DNA of 64,000 nucleotides from DASZYF01 sp035545535 (lineage in GTDB: Bacteria > Actinomycetota > Actinomycetes > Mycobacteriales > CAJCIY01): the NCBI GenBank assembly GCA_035545535.1, contig DASZYF010000005.1, forward strand, positions 1 to 64,000, written 5' to 3'. Every line of letters begins with the position of its first letter. Position 1 is the first letter of the stretch. Positions 16,881 to 23,776 of this stretch are shown here, in pieces. The notes below the pieces were generated by a model, which saw only the letters and a program-made list of their open reading frames with translations, had not been told where the DNA came from and did no database searches. Both the position numbers and the translations under genes were made by a program.

Positions 16881-16895
16881 GACTGCTATTCTCAA
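16877..16895 (+). promoter_or_regulatory. 19-bp palindromic operator shared with 53582
   Basis: TTGAGACTGCTATTCTCAA is an inverted repeat with 6-bp arms TTGAGA/TCTCAA. It contains a -10-like TATTCT (16887-16892) and spans the TetR stop codon. On the opposite strand it differs at one position from 53582-53600. Confidence 0.6.
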
Positions 16896-16922
16896 TCTCA
16901 CGGCGAGAGCGAGGAGCGACAC

Positions 16923-17996
16923 ATGCCGAAGGTCTGGGCGCACAGCGCCGACAGCCACGTGATGGAGCCGGACGACCTCTGGCTCACGCACCTGCCGAGC
17001 CACCTGGCCGACCGCGGGCCGCGGGTCACGCGGGACGCGACGAAGGAGACCGCGTCGATCGACGGCCAGGTCGCGTTCCGGACGCTCGCGGCCTTCGCCG
17101 ACGCTAGCGCCCGTGCGCCGGGTGCGTACGACGCGCGGCTGCGGTTGCGCGACCTCGACGAGGAGGGCGTGTGGGGACAGGTCATGTTCCCGTCACGCGG
17201 CCTCTGGATCCCGCGCGCGACCGACGCCGAGCTCGCCCGCGAGTGCTGCCGCGTCTACAACGACTGGGTCGCCTCCGAGGTCATGAGCATCTCGGAGCGC
17301 CTCGTGGGCGTGGCGATGCTCTCCCACCTCGACACCGATGATGCGATCGCCGAGCTGCAGCGCGCCGCCGGCCTCGGCTACCGGTCCGTCCTGCTGCCGA
17401 CGACGCCGCCCGCCGGGCGCGAGTTCAACGACGAGGTGTGGGAGCCGCTGTGGGCGGCCGCCGCCGAGGCGAACATGCTCGTGGCGTTCCACGTCGGCAC
17501 CGGCTCGGATCCGGTGCAGATCCGTGGTCAGGGCGCCGCCGTCATCAACTACGTCGAGACCTTCGTGCCCGGTCAGCGCGTGCTCACGCACCTGGTCGCG
17601 AGCGGCGTGCTCGACCGGCACCCGGCTCTCAAGGTGCTCATCGCCGAGGGCGGCGCGACGTGGGTGCCGAACCTGGCCGACCGGATGGACGAGGCGTACC
17701 GCCAGCACGGCATGTACGTCCTGCCGAAGCTCTCGATGCTGCCCAGCGAGCTGCTCTACCGCCAGGCGTACGCGTCGTTCCAGCACGACAAGACCGCGGT
17801 GGCCGCCGTGACGGCCATGGGCTACCGCAACGTGCTGTGGGGCGATGACTACCCGCACATGGAAGGCACCTGGGGCCACACGCAGGCCACCATCAAGGAG
17901 CTTTTCGACGGGGTGGACGACGACGTCGCGGAGCTGGTGCTGCGTGGCAACTTCGAGGACCTGTTCGGCGTCACCGCCCCGGCGGACACCCACTGA
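16923..17996 (+). CDS. Amidohydrolase-superfamily protein (aldolase operon)
   Basis: This 357-residue Amidohydro_2 enzyme has SADSHVMEPDDLW at the N-terminus (metal-binding D-x-H context), a central MLVAFHVGTGSDP, IAEGGATWVPNLADRMDEAY and a C-terminal LWGDDYPHMEGTWGHTQATI. It closely resembles the protein at 22602, for example in the shared YASFQHD and DYPHMEGT motifs. It probably hydrolyses or decarboxylates a cyclic or beta-keto acid intermediate. ATG 16923 follows a strong GAGGAG. Its stop overlaps the start of the Ltp2-like gene (TGATG), showing tight coupling to retro-aldol cleavage. Confidence 0.84.
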   Translation: MPKVWAHSADSHVMEPDDLWLTHLPSHLADRGPRVTRDATKETASIDGQVAFRTLAAFADASARAPGAYDARLRLRDLDEEGVWGQVMFPSRGLWIPRATDAELARECCRVYNDWVASEVMSISERLVGVAMLSHLDTDDAIAELQRAAGLGYRSVLLPTTPPAGREFNDEVWEPLWAAAAEANMLVAFHVGTGSDPVQIRGQGAAVINYVETFVPGQRVLTHLVASGVLDRHPALKVLIAEGGATWVPNLADRMDEAYRQHGMYVLPKLSMLPSELLYRQAYASFQHDKTAVAAVTAMGYRNVLWGDDYPHMEGTWGHTQATIKELFDGVDDDVAELVLRGNFEDLFGVTAPADTH

Positions 17997-19189
17997 TGGC
18001 CGGCGTGGCCGCGGACGTCGCCATCGTCGGTGTCGGAGCGACGCCGTACTACCGGCGCGGTGAGTCGCTGCCCGACAGCACGACCGGCCTCGCGTGTCGC
18101 GCGATCCTCGCGGCCTGCGAGGAGGCCGGCCTGTCGGTCACGGACCTCGACGGGTTCGCCTACTACTCGGGCGCGTCCGCCGGCTACGGCGAGACGATGG
18201 ACACCGGGTTGTTCATGGAGACGCTCGGCATCCCCGAGGTCACCTTCAGCGCGGCGCTGACCTCGGGCGGCGGCGGATCGGCCGGGTCGATCGGGCTCGC
18301 GCGGGCGGCGCTCCTCGCGGGAGACGCGACCTACGTCGTGTCGGTGATGGCGCTGCAGCAGGCGAAGCAACGGCTGGGCACCATCTTCGCGGCGTCGGCG
18401 GCCAACCCGATCAACGCCTTCCTGCAGCCGTCCGGCCTCGCCGGGCCGGGCCACCTCATGTCGGTCCTCGCCCGGCGCCACATGCACCAGTACGGCACAA
18501 CGCGCGAGGCGTTCGCCGAGATCGCGATCTCGACGCGGCAGAACGCGCTGAACCGGCCCAAGGCGCTGCGGAAGACGCCGCTGACGATCGAGGAGTACTT
18601 CGCCGGGCGGATGATCGCCGACCCGCTGTGCGTCTACGACTTCTGCCTCGAGACCGACGGCGCCGTGGCGGTCATCACCACGACCACCGACCGGGCGAAG
18701 GACCTCAGGCAGAAGCCGGTGCCGGTGCTCGCCTCGGTGCACGGCGGCACCGCTGACTGGGGCCGGGCCTTCGCCTGGTACGGCATGCCCGACGAGACGT
18801 TCGCCAGCTCGGGCAACGCCTCCATCGCGAAGCGCCTGTACGCCCGCGCCGGAGTGACCGCGGCCGACATCGACGTGGCGCTGCTCTACGACCACTTCAG
18901 CCCGATGGTGCTCATGCAGCTCGAGGACTACGGCTTCTGCGGCAAGGGCGAGGGTGACGCCTTCGTGAAGAGCGGCGCGATCCGCTACGACGGCGGGAGC
19001 ATCCCGGTGAACACCCACGGCGGGCAGCTGTCCGAGGCCTACATCATCGGCATGACGCACATCAAGGAAGGGGTCGAGCAGATGCGCGGCGAGGCGATCA
19101 ACCAGGTCGCGGGCGCGGAGCTCGCCCTGGTCACCGGCGGCCCGGCGTCGCTGCCCGTCAGCGGGATGATCCTCGGGAAGGCGTCATGA
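17996..19189 (+). CDS. Lipid-transfer-protein/thiolase-family aldolase (Ltp2-like)
   Basis: This 397-residue thiolase-fold protein of the SCP-x/Ltp group begins VAIVGVGATPYYRRGESLPD and ends with NTHGGQLSEAYIIGMTHIKE. The loop that carries the thiolase nucleophile reads AALTSGGGGSAGSIGLARAA and has no cysteine. This is as known for Ltp2 retro-aldolases of steroid side-chain degradation, which split a 3-hydroxyacyl-CoA into a ketone or aldehyde and an acyl-CoA and need a DUF35 partner. That partner is encoded immediately downstream with an ATGA overlap. The protein therefore most likely forms an Ltp2-DUF35 aldolase removing a short acyl-CoA from a branched side chain. Confidence 0.86.
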   Translation: MAGVAADVAIVGVGATPYYRRGESLPDSTTGLACRAILAACEEAGLSVTDLDGFAYYSGASAGYGETMDTGLFMETLGIPEVTFSAALTSGGGGSAGSIGLARAALLAGDATYVVSVMALQQAKQRLGTIFAASAANPINAFLQPSGLAGPGHLMSVLARRHMHQYGTTREAFAEIAISTRQNALNRPKALRKTPLTIEEYFAGRMIADPLCVYDFCLETDGAVAVITTTTDRAKDLRQKPVPVLASVHGGTADWGRAFAWYGMPDETFASSGNASIAKRLYARAGVTAADIDVALLYDHFSPMVLMQLEDYGFCGKGEGDAFVKSGAIRYDGGSIPVNTHGGQLSEAYIIGMTHIKEGVEQMRGEAINQVAGAELALVTGGPASLPVSGMILGKAS

Positions 19190-19617
19190 CGGGCGCAGCA
19201 CCGCTGTCGGCCGCGTTGCCGGGCGACCAGGTGCTCATCGAGACCGACGCCTACACCGAGCCGTTCTGGCGCGCCGCGCAGGAGGGCAGGCTCGTCGCGC
19301 CGCAGTGCTCGCGCTGCGGGCACTTCCGCCTGCCCCCCACACCGTTCTGCCCGAAGTGCCAGTCCGGCGAGGTCACCTGGGTGCAGCTCGCGGGCGACGC
19401 CGTCGTGTACAGCTATGCGATCGTTCGGGGACTTCCCTGGCTGCCCGACCTCACGCTCGTGCCGGCGGTGGTCGAGCTGCCGGACGCGCCGGGGGCGCGG
19501 CTCGTCACCAACATCCTCGGGGTGACGCCGGACGACGTGCACATCGGCATGCGGCTCACGGTCGTGTTCGACGACATCGCCGGGGGTTGGAAGATCCCGC
19601 ACTTCGTCGCGGCGTAG
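19186..19617 (+). CDS. DUF35 zinc-ribbon/OB-fold protein, aldolase partner
   Basis: This 143-residue DUF35 protein has an N-terminal rubredoxin-like zinc ribbon with two Cys pairs (QCSRCGHFRLPPTPFCPKCQ) and an OB-fold from about residue 60 (AVVYSYAIVRGLPW). In characterised systems such domains, alone or fused to ChsH2, bind Ltp2 and the acyl-CoA. The start overlaps the Ltp2-like stop by 4 nt, so stoichiometric translation is likely. It is the last gene of the operon beginning at the TetR at 16218. Together with the upstream gene it makes a complete retro-aldolase unit, although no MaoC-type hydratase is in this operon; the nearest is at 20419. Confidence 0.88.
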   Translation: MTGAAPLSAALPGDQVLIETDAYTEPFWRAAQEGRLVAPQCSRCGHFRLPPTPFCPKCQSGEVTWVQLAGDAVVYSYAIVRGLPWLPDLTLVPAVVELPDAPGARLVTNILGVTPDDVHIGMRLTVVFDDIAGGWKIPHFVAA

Positions 19618-19633
19618 CGCGCGGTGGCCTGCC

Positions 19634-20422
19634 TCAGCTGAACAGGTCGACGACGGTCGCGCCGCGCAGGCCCTCGCGGAGCAGCGCCCGCCCGGCCTCC
19701 TCCATGTGCTTGCGCCAGTGCGCCTCGGCACCCGCGGCGTCGCCGGCCTCGACGAGGTCGCAGAGCTTCTCGTAGGAGCGGATCGTGCGGGCGAACGCCC
19801 GCCGGGCGGTGGCCGCGTCCTCGTCGAACCGCCCGACCAGGCCGAGGTGGGTGTTGACCACATCGGACAGGACGGCCGACTGGATCGCGAGCGTGCGGTT
19901 GCCCGCCCGCTGCATGAGGAGGTCGTGCAACCGCTGGGTCAGCTGGGCGAACCGGCCGGAGTCCAGGGTGGGAGCGGCGTCGATGGCGTCGGCGATGCTG
20001 CGCACGCAGGCCCGGAGCTCCGCGACGTCCGCGGCGGTGCGGACGCGCGCGAGGCGCCCGGCGGCCGGAGGCTCGATGATCGAGCGCGCTTCGTAGACGT
20101 CGGCGATGGTCGTTCCCGAGACCTGCAACAGGAGGCCCACGTAGCGGGCGGCGACGCCGATGTCGGGCGCGAGGACGCGCGCTCCGCGCGAGCCGCGCCG
20201 GATCGCGATGAGGGACTCCGCCTCGAGGATCCGGAACGCCTCGCGCAGGGTCGGCCGGGAGACGTCGAACTGCTGCATGAGCTCGAGCTCCGACGGCAGC
20301 GCGTCGCCTTCCTTGAGCTCGCCGCGCACGATCTGGGCGCGCAGGACGTTGGCGATGAGCTCGCCGGTCTTCTGCACGCGGACGGCGCGGCTCGCCCCTT
20401 CCCCGAGCGGAGGAGTGGTCAC
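19634..20422 (-). CDS. FadR-type GntR family regulator (second copy)
   Basis: This 262-residue regulator has a winged helix-turn-helix (KTGELIANVLRAQIVRGELK, VSRPTLREAFRILEAESLIA) and an FCD-like helical domain ending RSYEKLCDLVEAGDAAGAEA. It is a clear paralogue of the GntR protein at 4016, so both may recognise related sites, such as ACTNAGTTAACT. The GTG start at 20422 overlaps the stop of the upstream hydratase gene as GTGA, so regulator and enzyme are made from one message. The promoter of that message carries the shared operator over its -10 box, which would give feedback control. Confidence 0.87.
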   Translation of the reverse strand: MTTPPLGEGASRAVRVQKTGELIANVLRAQIVRGELKEGDALPSELELMQQFDVSRPTLREAFRILEAESLIAIRRGSRGARVLAPDIGVAARYVGLLLQVSGTTIADVYEARSIIEPPAAGRLARVRTAADVAELRACVRSIADAIDAAPTLDSGRFAQLTQRLHDLLMQRAGNRTLAIQSAVLSDVVNTHLGLVGRFDEDAATARRAFARTIRSYEKLCDLVEAGDAAGAEAHWRKHMEEAGRALLREGLRGATVVDLFS

Positions 20423-21687
20423 GGCTCCTGCGGTTGCCGGAGACGGGCCATCTCCCACTCGACCATGTCCTCCAACGTCGAGGCGGGGGGCGTGGGCAGC
20501 TGCACCCGGGGCGCGTCACGCGTCGGCAGCAGGACGACCGCCGTGCCCGGTGTGCAGACCACGCCGTGCTGGTTCTGCGAGCGCACGGCGATCCCGACCT
20601 CGTTGCGTCCCTCGACCTGGCGCTTGTCCGTCACCGTCCCGTAGAGCCACTGCGTGTCACCGATGTAGTTGAACTTGCGGTGCTGCAGGGACAGCTTCCA
20701 CAACCAGCCGTCGTCGCCCATCCAGTCGGTGAGCAGGTGGGTCAGCCACGTCTCGCGCATGCCGCCGTAGTCGTAGCTCTTCGGGATGCCGAGCTCGAGG
20801 GCGCGCTCGTTGTCCCAGTGCAGCCGCTGGACGGTGTCGGGGATGTTGAGCGAGTTCGGCGGGTACAGGCCGGGCGCCTTCGCGCGGATGCGCGCGGCGA
20901 GCTTGAACGATCCCGGTGGGGTGAGCTGCATGCCCCAGCCGATGTGCCAGACGACGACGTCCGTGGTGGTGAGGGGTCCCTTGACCCGGGGCTGCAGCTC
21001 GTCCCCGACCTGCACGTCTTCGAAGTAGCGCGGCTCGGCGCCGCGCCGCGTCTCGGCTGCGTAGGCGGCCTCGATCTCCGCGATCTGCTCGGGTGTGTAC
21101 GGGGCCTGCTCGAGGACCGCGGCCTTGCGCTCCTTCGAGGCCGTGCGCTCGGCGTTGATCCAGGTGCCGCGCTGGATGCAGGCGAGGTCGCCGCGGCCGT
21201 TGTCGAAGATGAAGTCGTGGGTGATGTGGGCCGTGCGCCCACCGAACGAGCTCGTCTTCGCCTCGACACCCGCCTGCGTGCGCAGGCAGCGCGGCCGGTC
21301 ACCGGGCACGAACGGGCGCCACCACTCGAAGTCCATGACGGCCTGGTAGCTGCCGAGACCGGCGAACGGGTCGCCCTTCAGCAGCGCCTTCTCCTCGGGC
21401 GTCAGCGGGCGGGCCGCGTCGGTGCCGACCGTGTAGAGGAAGTTGGGGGGAGCGATGAGCCCGCCCCAGCGCGTGCCGGCCGCGTACGCGGGGTCGCACC
21501 ACAGCGGGTTGTCGTCGCCGTAGCCGAACGCGAAGTGCCGGATGTTGTCCCAGTTGACCTCGTAGTTGTGCGGCGGGTTCGGCAGCGGCTGCGGCACGCC
21601 GATTCGCCGGCGCGACCGCTCGATCGCCTCGTCGGTGAGGACACCGAACTGCTCACCGGTCCGCTGGGTCGTCTCCGTCGTCGCCAC
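20419..21687 (-). CDS. MaoC/FAS1-like dehydratase (double hotdog hydratase)
   Basis: This 422-residue protein has an N-terminal FAS1-like MaoC domain (IRHFAFGYGDDNPLWCDPAY, then GLIAPPNFLYTVG). A second hotdog domain follows from about residue 220 (RYFEDVQVGDELQPRVKGPL, later NYIGDTQWLYGTVTDKR). The hydratase D-x-N-P motif is present, but the usual following His is Trp here, as in several FAS1-like members. It should hydrate a 2-enoyl-CoA, possibly supplying the 3-hydroxyacyl-CoA for the Ltp2-DUF35 aldolase next door. The GTG start at 21687 is 8 nt after TATACT, so it is probably leaderless. Confidence 0.82.
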   Translation of the reverse strand: MATTETTQRTGEQFGVLTDEAIERSRRRIGVPQPLPNPPHNYEVNWDNIRHFAFGYGDDNPLWCDPAYAAGTRWGGLIAPPNFLYTVGTDAARPLTPEEKALLKGDPFAGLGSYQAVMDFEWWRPFVPGDRPRCLRTQAGVEAKTSSFGGRTAHITHDFIFDNGRGDLACIQRGTWINAERTASKERKAAVLEQAPYTPEQIAEIEAAYAAETRRGAEPRYFEDVQVGDELQPRVKGPLTTTDVVVWHIGWGMQLTPPGSFKLAARIRAKAPGLYPPNSLNIPDTVQRLHWDNERALELGIPKSYDYGGMRETWLTHLLTDWMGDDGWLWKLSLQHRKFNYIGDTQWLYGTVTDKRQVEGRNEVGIAVRSQNQHGVVCTPGTAVVLLPTRDAPRVQLPTPPASTLEDMVEWEMARLRQPQEP

Positions 21688-21707
21688 GCCAACATAGTAT
21701 ACTTAGA
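21688..21707 (-). promoter_or_regulatory. Leaderless promoter with shared operator
   Basis: On the minus strand TATACT (21701-21696) ends 8 nt before GTG 21687. The element TCTAAGTATACT (21707-21696) coincides with it, so a protein bound there would occlude the -10 box. Confidence 0.5.
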
Positions 21708-21758
21708 TTCCCTTGTCGGAGGGCCCGCTCCGGACGGATGCGCAGCGCCGCGCCGCGG

Positions 21759-21770
21759 TAGCGTCCGCCC
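21759..21770 (+). promoter_or_regulatory. Putative -10 box of leaderless crotonase transcript
   Basis: TAGCGT at 21759-21764 ends 6 nt before GTG 21771, with no ribosome binding site between them. Confidence 0.35.
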
Positions 21771-22595
21771 GTGTCTGACACCGGTGTCTCCCCTGACTGG
21801 TCCGTGCGGCGAGCCGACGGCGTGCTCACGTTCACCGTGACGCGCGACGCCAAGCGCAACGCGTTCTCCAACGCGATCCTCGACGGGCTGCGCGCGGCCG
21901 TGACCGACCTCGCCGACGACGCCGACCTGCGCGTGCTCGTCATCGCCGCCGAGGGTCGCTACTTCACCTCCGGCGTGGACATCGCCGAGATCGCCGATCC
22001 GCCGGGCGTCGACGCGGACGGCACCGTGCACGGCCAGGTGCTGCGTCGCCACTACCGCAAGCTGCACCTGCTCTTCGACGAGATCGAGGCGTGCGAGAAG
22101 CCGGTCGTGCTCGCGGCCCACGGCCCGTGCCTCGGCCTCGGCGTCGAGCTCGCGTCGTCCTGCGACTTCCGGTTCGCCTCCGACGCCGCGACCTTCGCCC
22201 TGCCCGAGGTGGTGAACCTCGCGGTCATCCCCGGCTCGGGCGGCATCAGCCGGCTCACCCGGATCGTCGGGCCGCACTGGGCCCGCTGGCTCGCCCTCGC
22301 CTGCGAGACGGTCACGGCCGAGCGCGCGCTCCTGATGGGCTTCGTGCACGAGGTGTGGCCGGCGGAGACCTTCGCCGACAACGTCGCCGCGTTCGCCCGC
22401 CGGCTCGCCTCGCTGCCCGGCGAAGCCGTCGCGCTCGCCAAGCTCGGCATCGACATCGCCGCCAGCTCGGACCGCACGACCGCCCGCGACTTCGATCGCG
22501 TCGCCAACACCGTGCTGCTCACGTCGGAGGACTACGTCGCGCGCGTGCGCGCGTTCAACGAGCGGTCGGCCGCTCGTTCGCAGCCGCGGGACTGA
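21771..22595 (+). CDS. Enoyl-CoA hydratase/isomerase
   Basis: This 274-residue crotonase has the oxyanion-hole regions GRYFTSGVDIAEI and AAHGPCLGLGVELASSCDFR. Both classical catalytic glutamates appear present, in GVELAS and LPEVVN, so simple hydration of a trans-2-enoyl-CoA to a 3-hydroxyacyl-CoA is likely. The helix IPGSGGISRLTRIVGPHWAR follows. The GTG start at 21771 is 83 bp from the divergent hydratase gene, so both promoters lie in one short region. It is apparently monocistronic and ends 7 nt before the convergent amidohydrolase. Confidence 0.88.
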   Translation: MSDTGVSPDWSVRRADGVLTFTVTRDAKRNAFSNAILDGLRAAVTDLADDADLRVLVIAAEGRYFTSGVDIAEIADPPGVDADGTVHGQVLRRHYRKLHLLFDEIEACEKPVVLAAHGPCLGLGVELASSCDFRFASDAATFALPEVVNLAVIPGSGGISRLTRIVGPHWARWLALACETVTAERALLMGFVHEVWPAETFADNVAAFARRLASLPGEAVALAKLGIDIAASSDRTTARDFDRVANTVLLTSEDYVARVRAFNERSAARSQPRD

Positions 22596-22601
22596 GCGGG
22601 C

Positions 22602-23741
22602 TCAGGTCGCGAGCGGCGGCGGGTCGACGCCGGGGAACAGCTCGCAGAACGTCCCGTAGGTGATGCGCCGGCGCACGTCGTCGGGCACGCCGTCGAAGAT
22701 CTCGTGCAGCGTGTCCTGGCTGTGCCCGAACGTGCCCTCCATGTGCGGGTAGTCGCTGCCCCACATGACCTTGTCGTAGCCCATCGACATGACGGCGGCG
22801 ACGGCGGTCGCGTCGTGCTGGAACGACGCGTACACCTGCGAGTAGAGGATCTCGCGCGGGTCGCGCGACAGCTTCGGGTACACGGCCGCGTGGTGCTGCC
22901 GGTAGCCCTCGACCATGCGGTCGCCGAGGAACGGCACCCAGGTCGCGCCGCCCTCGGCGACGAGCACCTTGAGGTCGGGGTGCCGGTCGAGCGCGCCCGA
23001 CGCGACCATCTTCATCGCCGCGCGCTGGCCCGAGAACGTGGTCTCGGTGTAGTTGAGGACGGCGCCGCCCGGCCCGCGGTACGCGATGCCGATCGTGTCG
23101 CCGCCCGCGAGGTCGATCGGGTCGGTCCCCACGTGGAAGGCGAGCACCATGTGCGCCTCCTCCGCGGCGGCCCAGAAGGGCTCCCAGTCGTCGCTGTTCC
23201 AGTCGGGCTGCAGCGGGTGGGGCTGCGTCGGCAGGAACACCGAGCGGAACCCGAGCCCGGCGCAGCGCTGCAGCTCGGTGACGGCGTCGGTCACGTCGAG
23301 CGTCGACACCTGGGCGGTCGGCAGCAGGCGCGGCGACACCTTCATGATCGCGTCGACCGCCCAGTCGTTGCTCACCTTCATCGCCTCGCGCAGCACCTCG
23401 GGGGTGCGGAACGACGACGCCCACATCCCCAGCGAGGGGAAGACGACCTCGGCCCAGATGCCCTCGGCGTCGAGGTCCGCCAGCCGGGCGGCCGCGTCCC
23501 GCGCGCCGGGCGGGCGGTGCGACGCCTCGAGGAACTCCTGCGCCTGCACCGACGGCAGCTTGCGCCGGAACGACTGACCGTCGACGTGGACGGTCTCCCA
23601 CTTCCCGTCGGCGTCCTTCTCCGAGCGGGGCACGAGGGCGGCGAGCCGGTCTGGCAGGTTCTTCTGCCAGAGGTCGTCGGGCTCTAGGAAGTGCGAGTCG
23701 CCGGAGTTCGCCCAGATCATCGTCGGTGTCGTGGTGGTCAT
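22602..23741 (-). CDS. Amidohydrolase-superfamily protein (paralogue of 16923)
   Basis: This 379-residue Amidohydro_2 enzyme begins MTTTTPTMIWANSGDSHFLE, providing the N-terminal metal-site aspartate and histidine. AHMVLAFHVGTDP, VAEGGATWVPFLGDRM and VMWGSDYPHMEGTFGHSQDT follow. Sequence order and motifs match the protein at 16923 almost step for step, so the two probably act on similar ring or keto-acid intermediates. ATG 23741 is preceded by GGAG. It lies 35 nt after a tandem CoA-transferase on the same strand, suggesting that a CoA ester made by the transferase is processed here or soon after. Confidence 0.85.
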   Translation of the reverse strand: MTTTTPTMIWANSGDSHFLEPDDLWQKNLPDRLAALVPRSEKDADGKWETVHVDGQSFRRKLPSVQAQEFLEASHRPPGARDAAARLADLDAEGIWAEVVFPSLGMWASSFRTPEVLREAMKVSNDWAVDAIMKVSPRLLPTAQVSTLDVTDAVTELQRCAGLGFRSVFLPTQPHPLQPDWNSDDWEPFWAAAEEAHMVLAFHVGTDPIDLAGGDTIGIAYRGPGGAVLNYTETTFSGQRAAMKMVASGALDRHPDLKVLVAEGGATWVPFLGDRMVEGYRQHHAAVYPKLSRDPREILYSQVYASFQHDATAVAAVMSMGYDKVMWGSDYPHMEGTFGHSQDTLHEIFDGVPDDVRRRITYGTFCELFPGVDPPPLAT

Positions 23742-23776
23742 CTCGTCTCCTGTTCCGGTCATCGCCTGTGCGGTCG

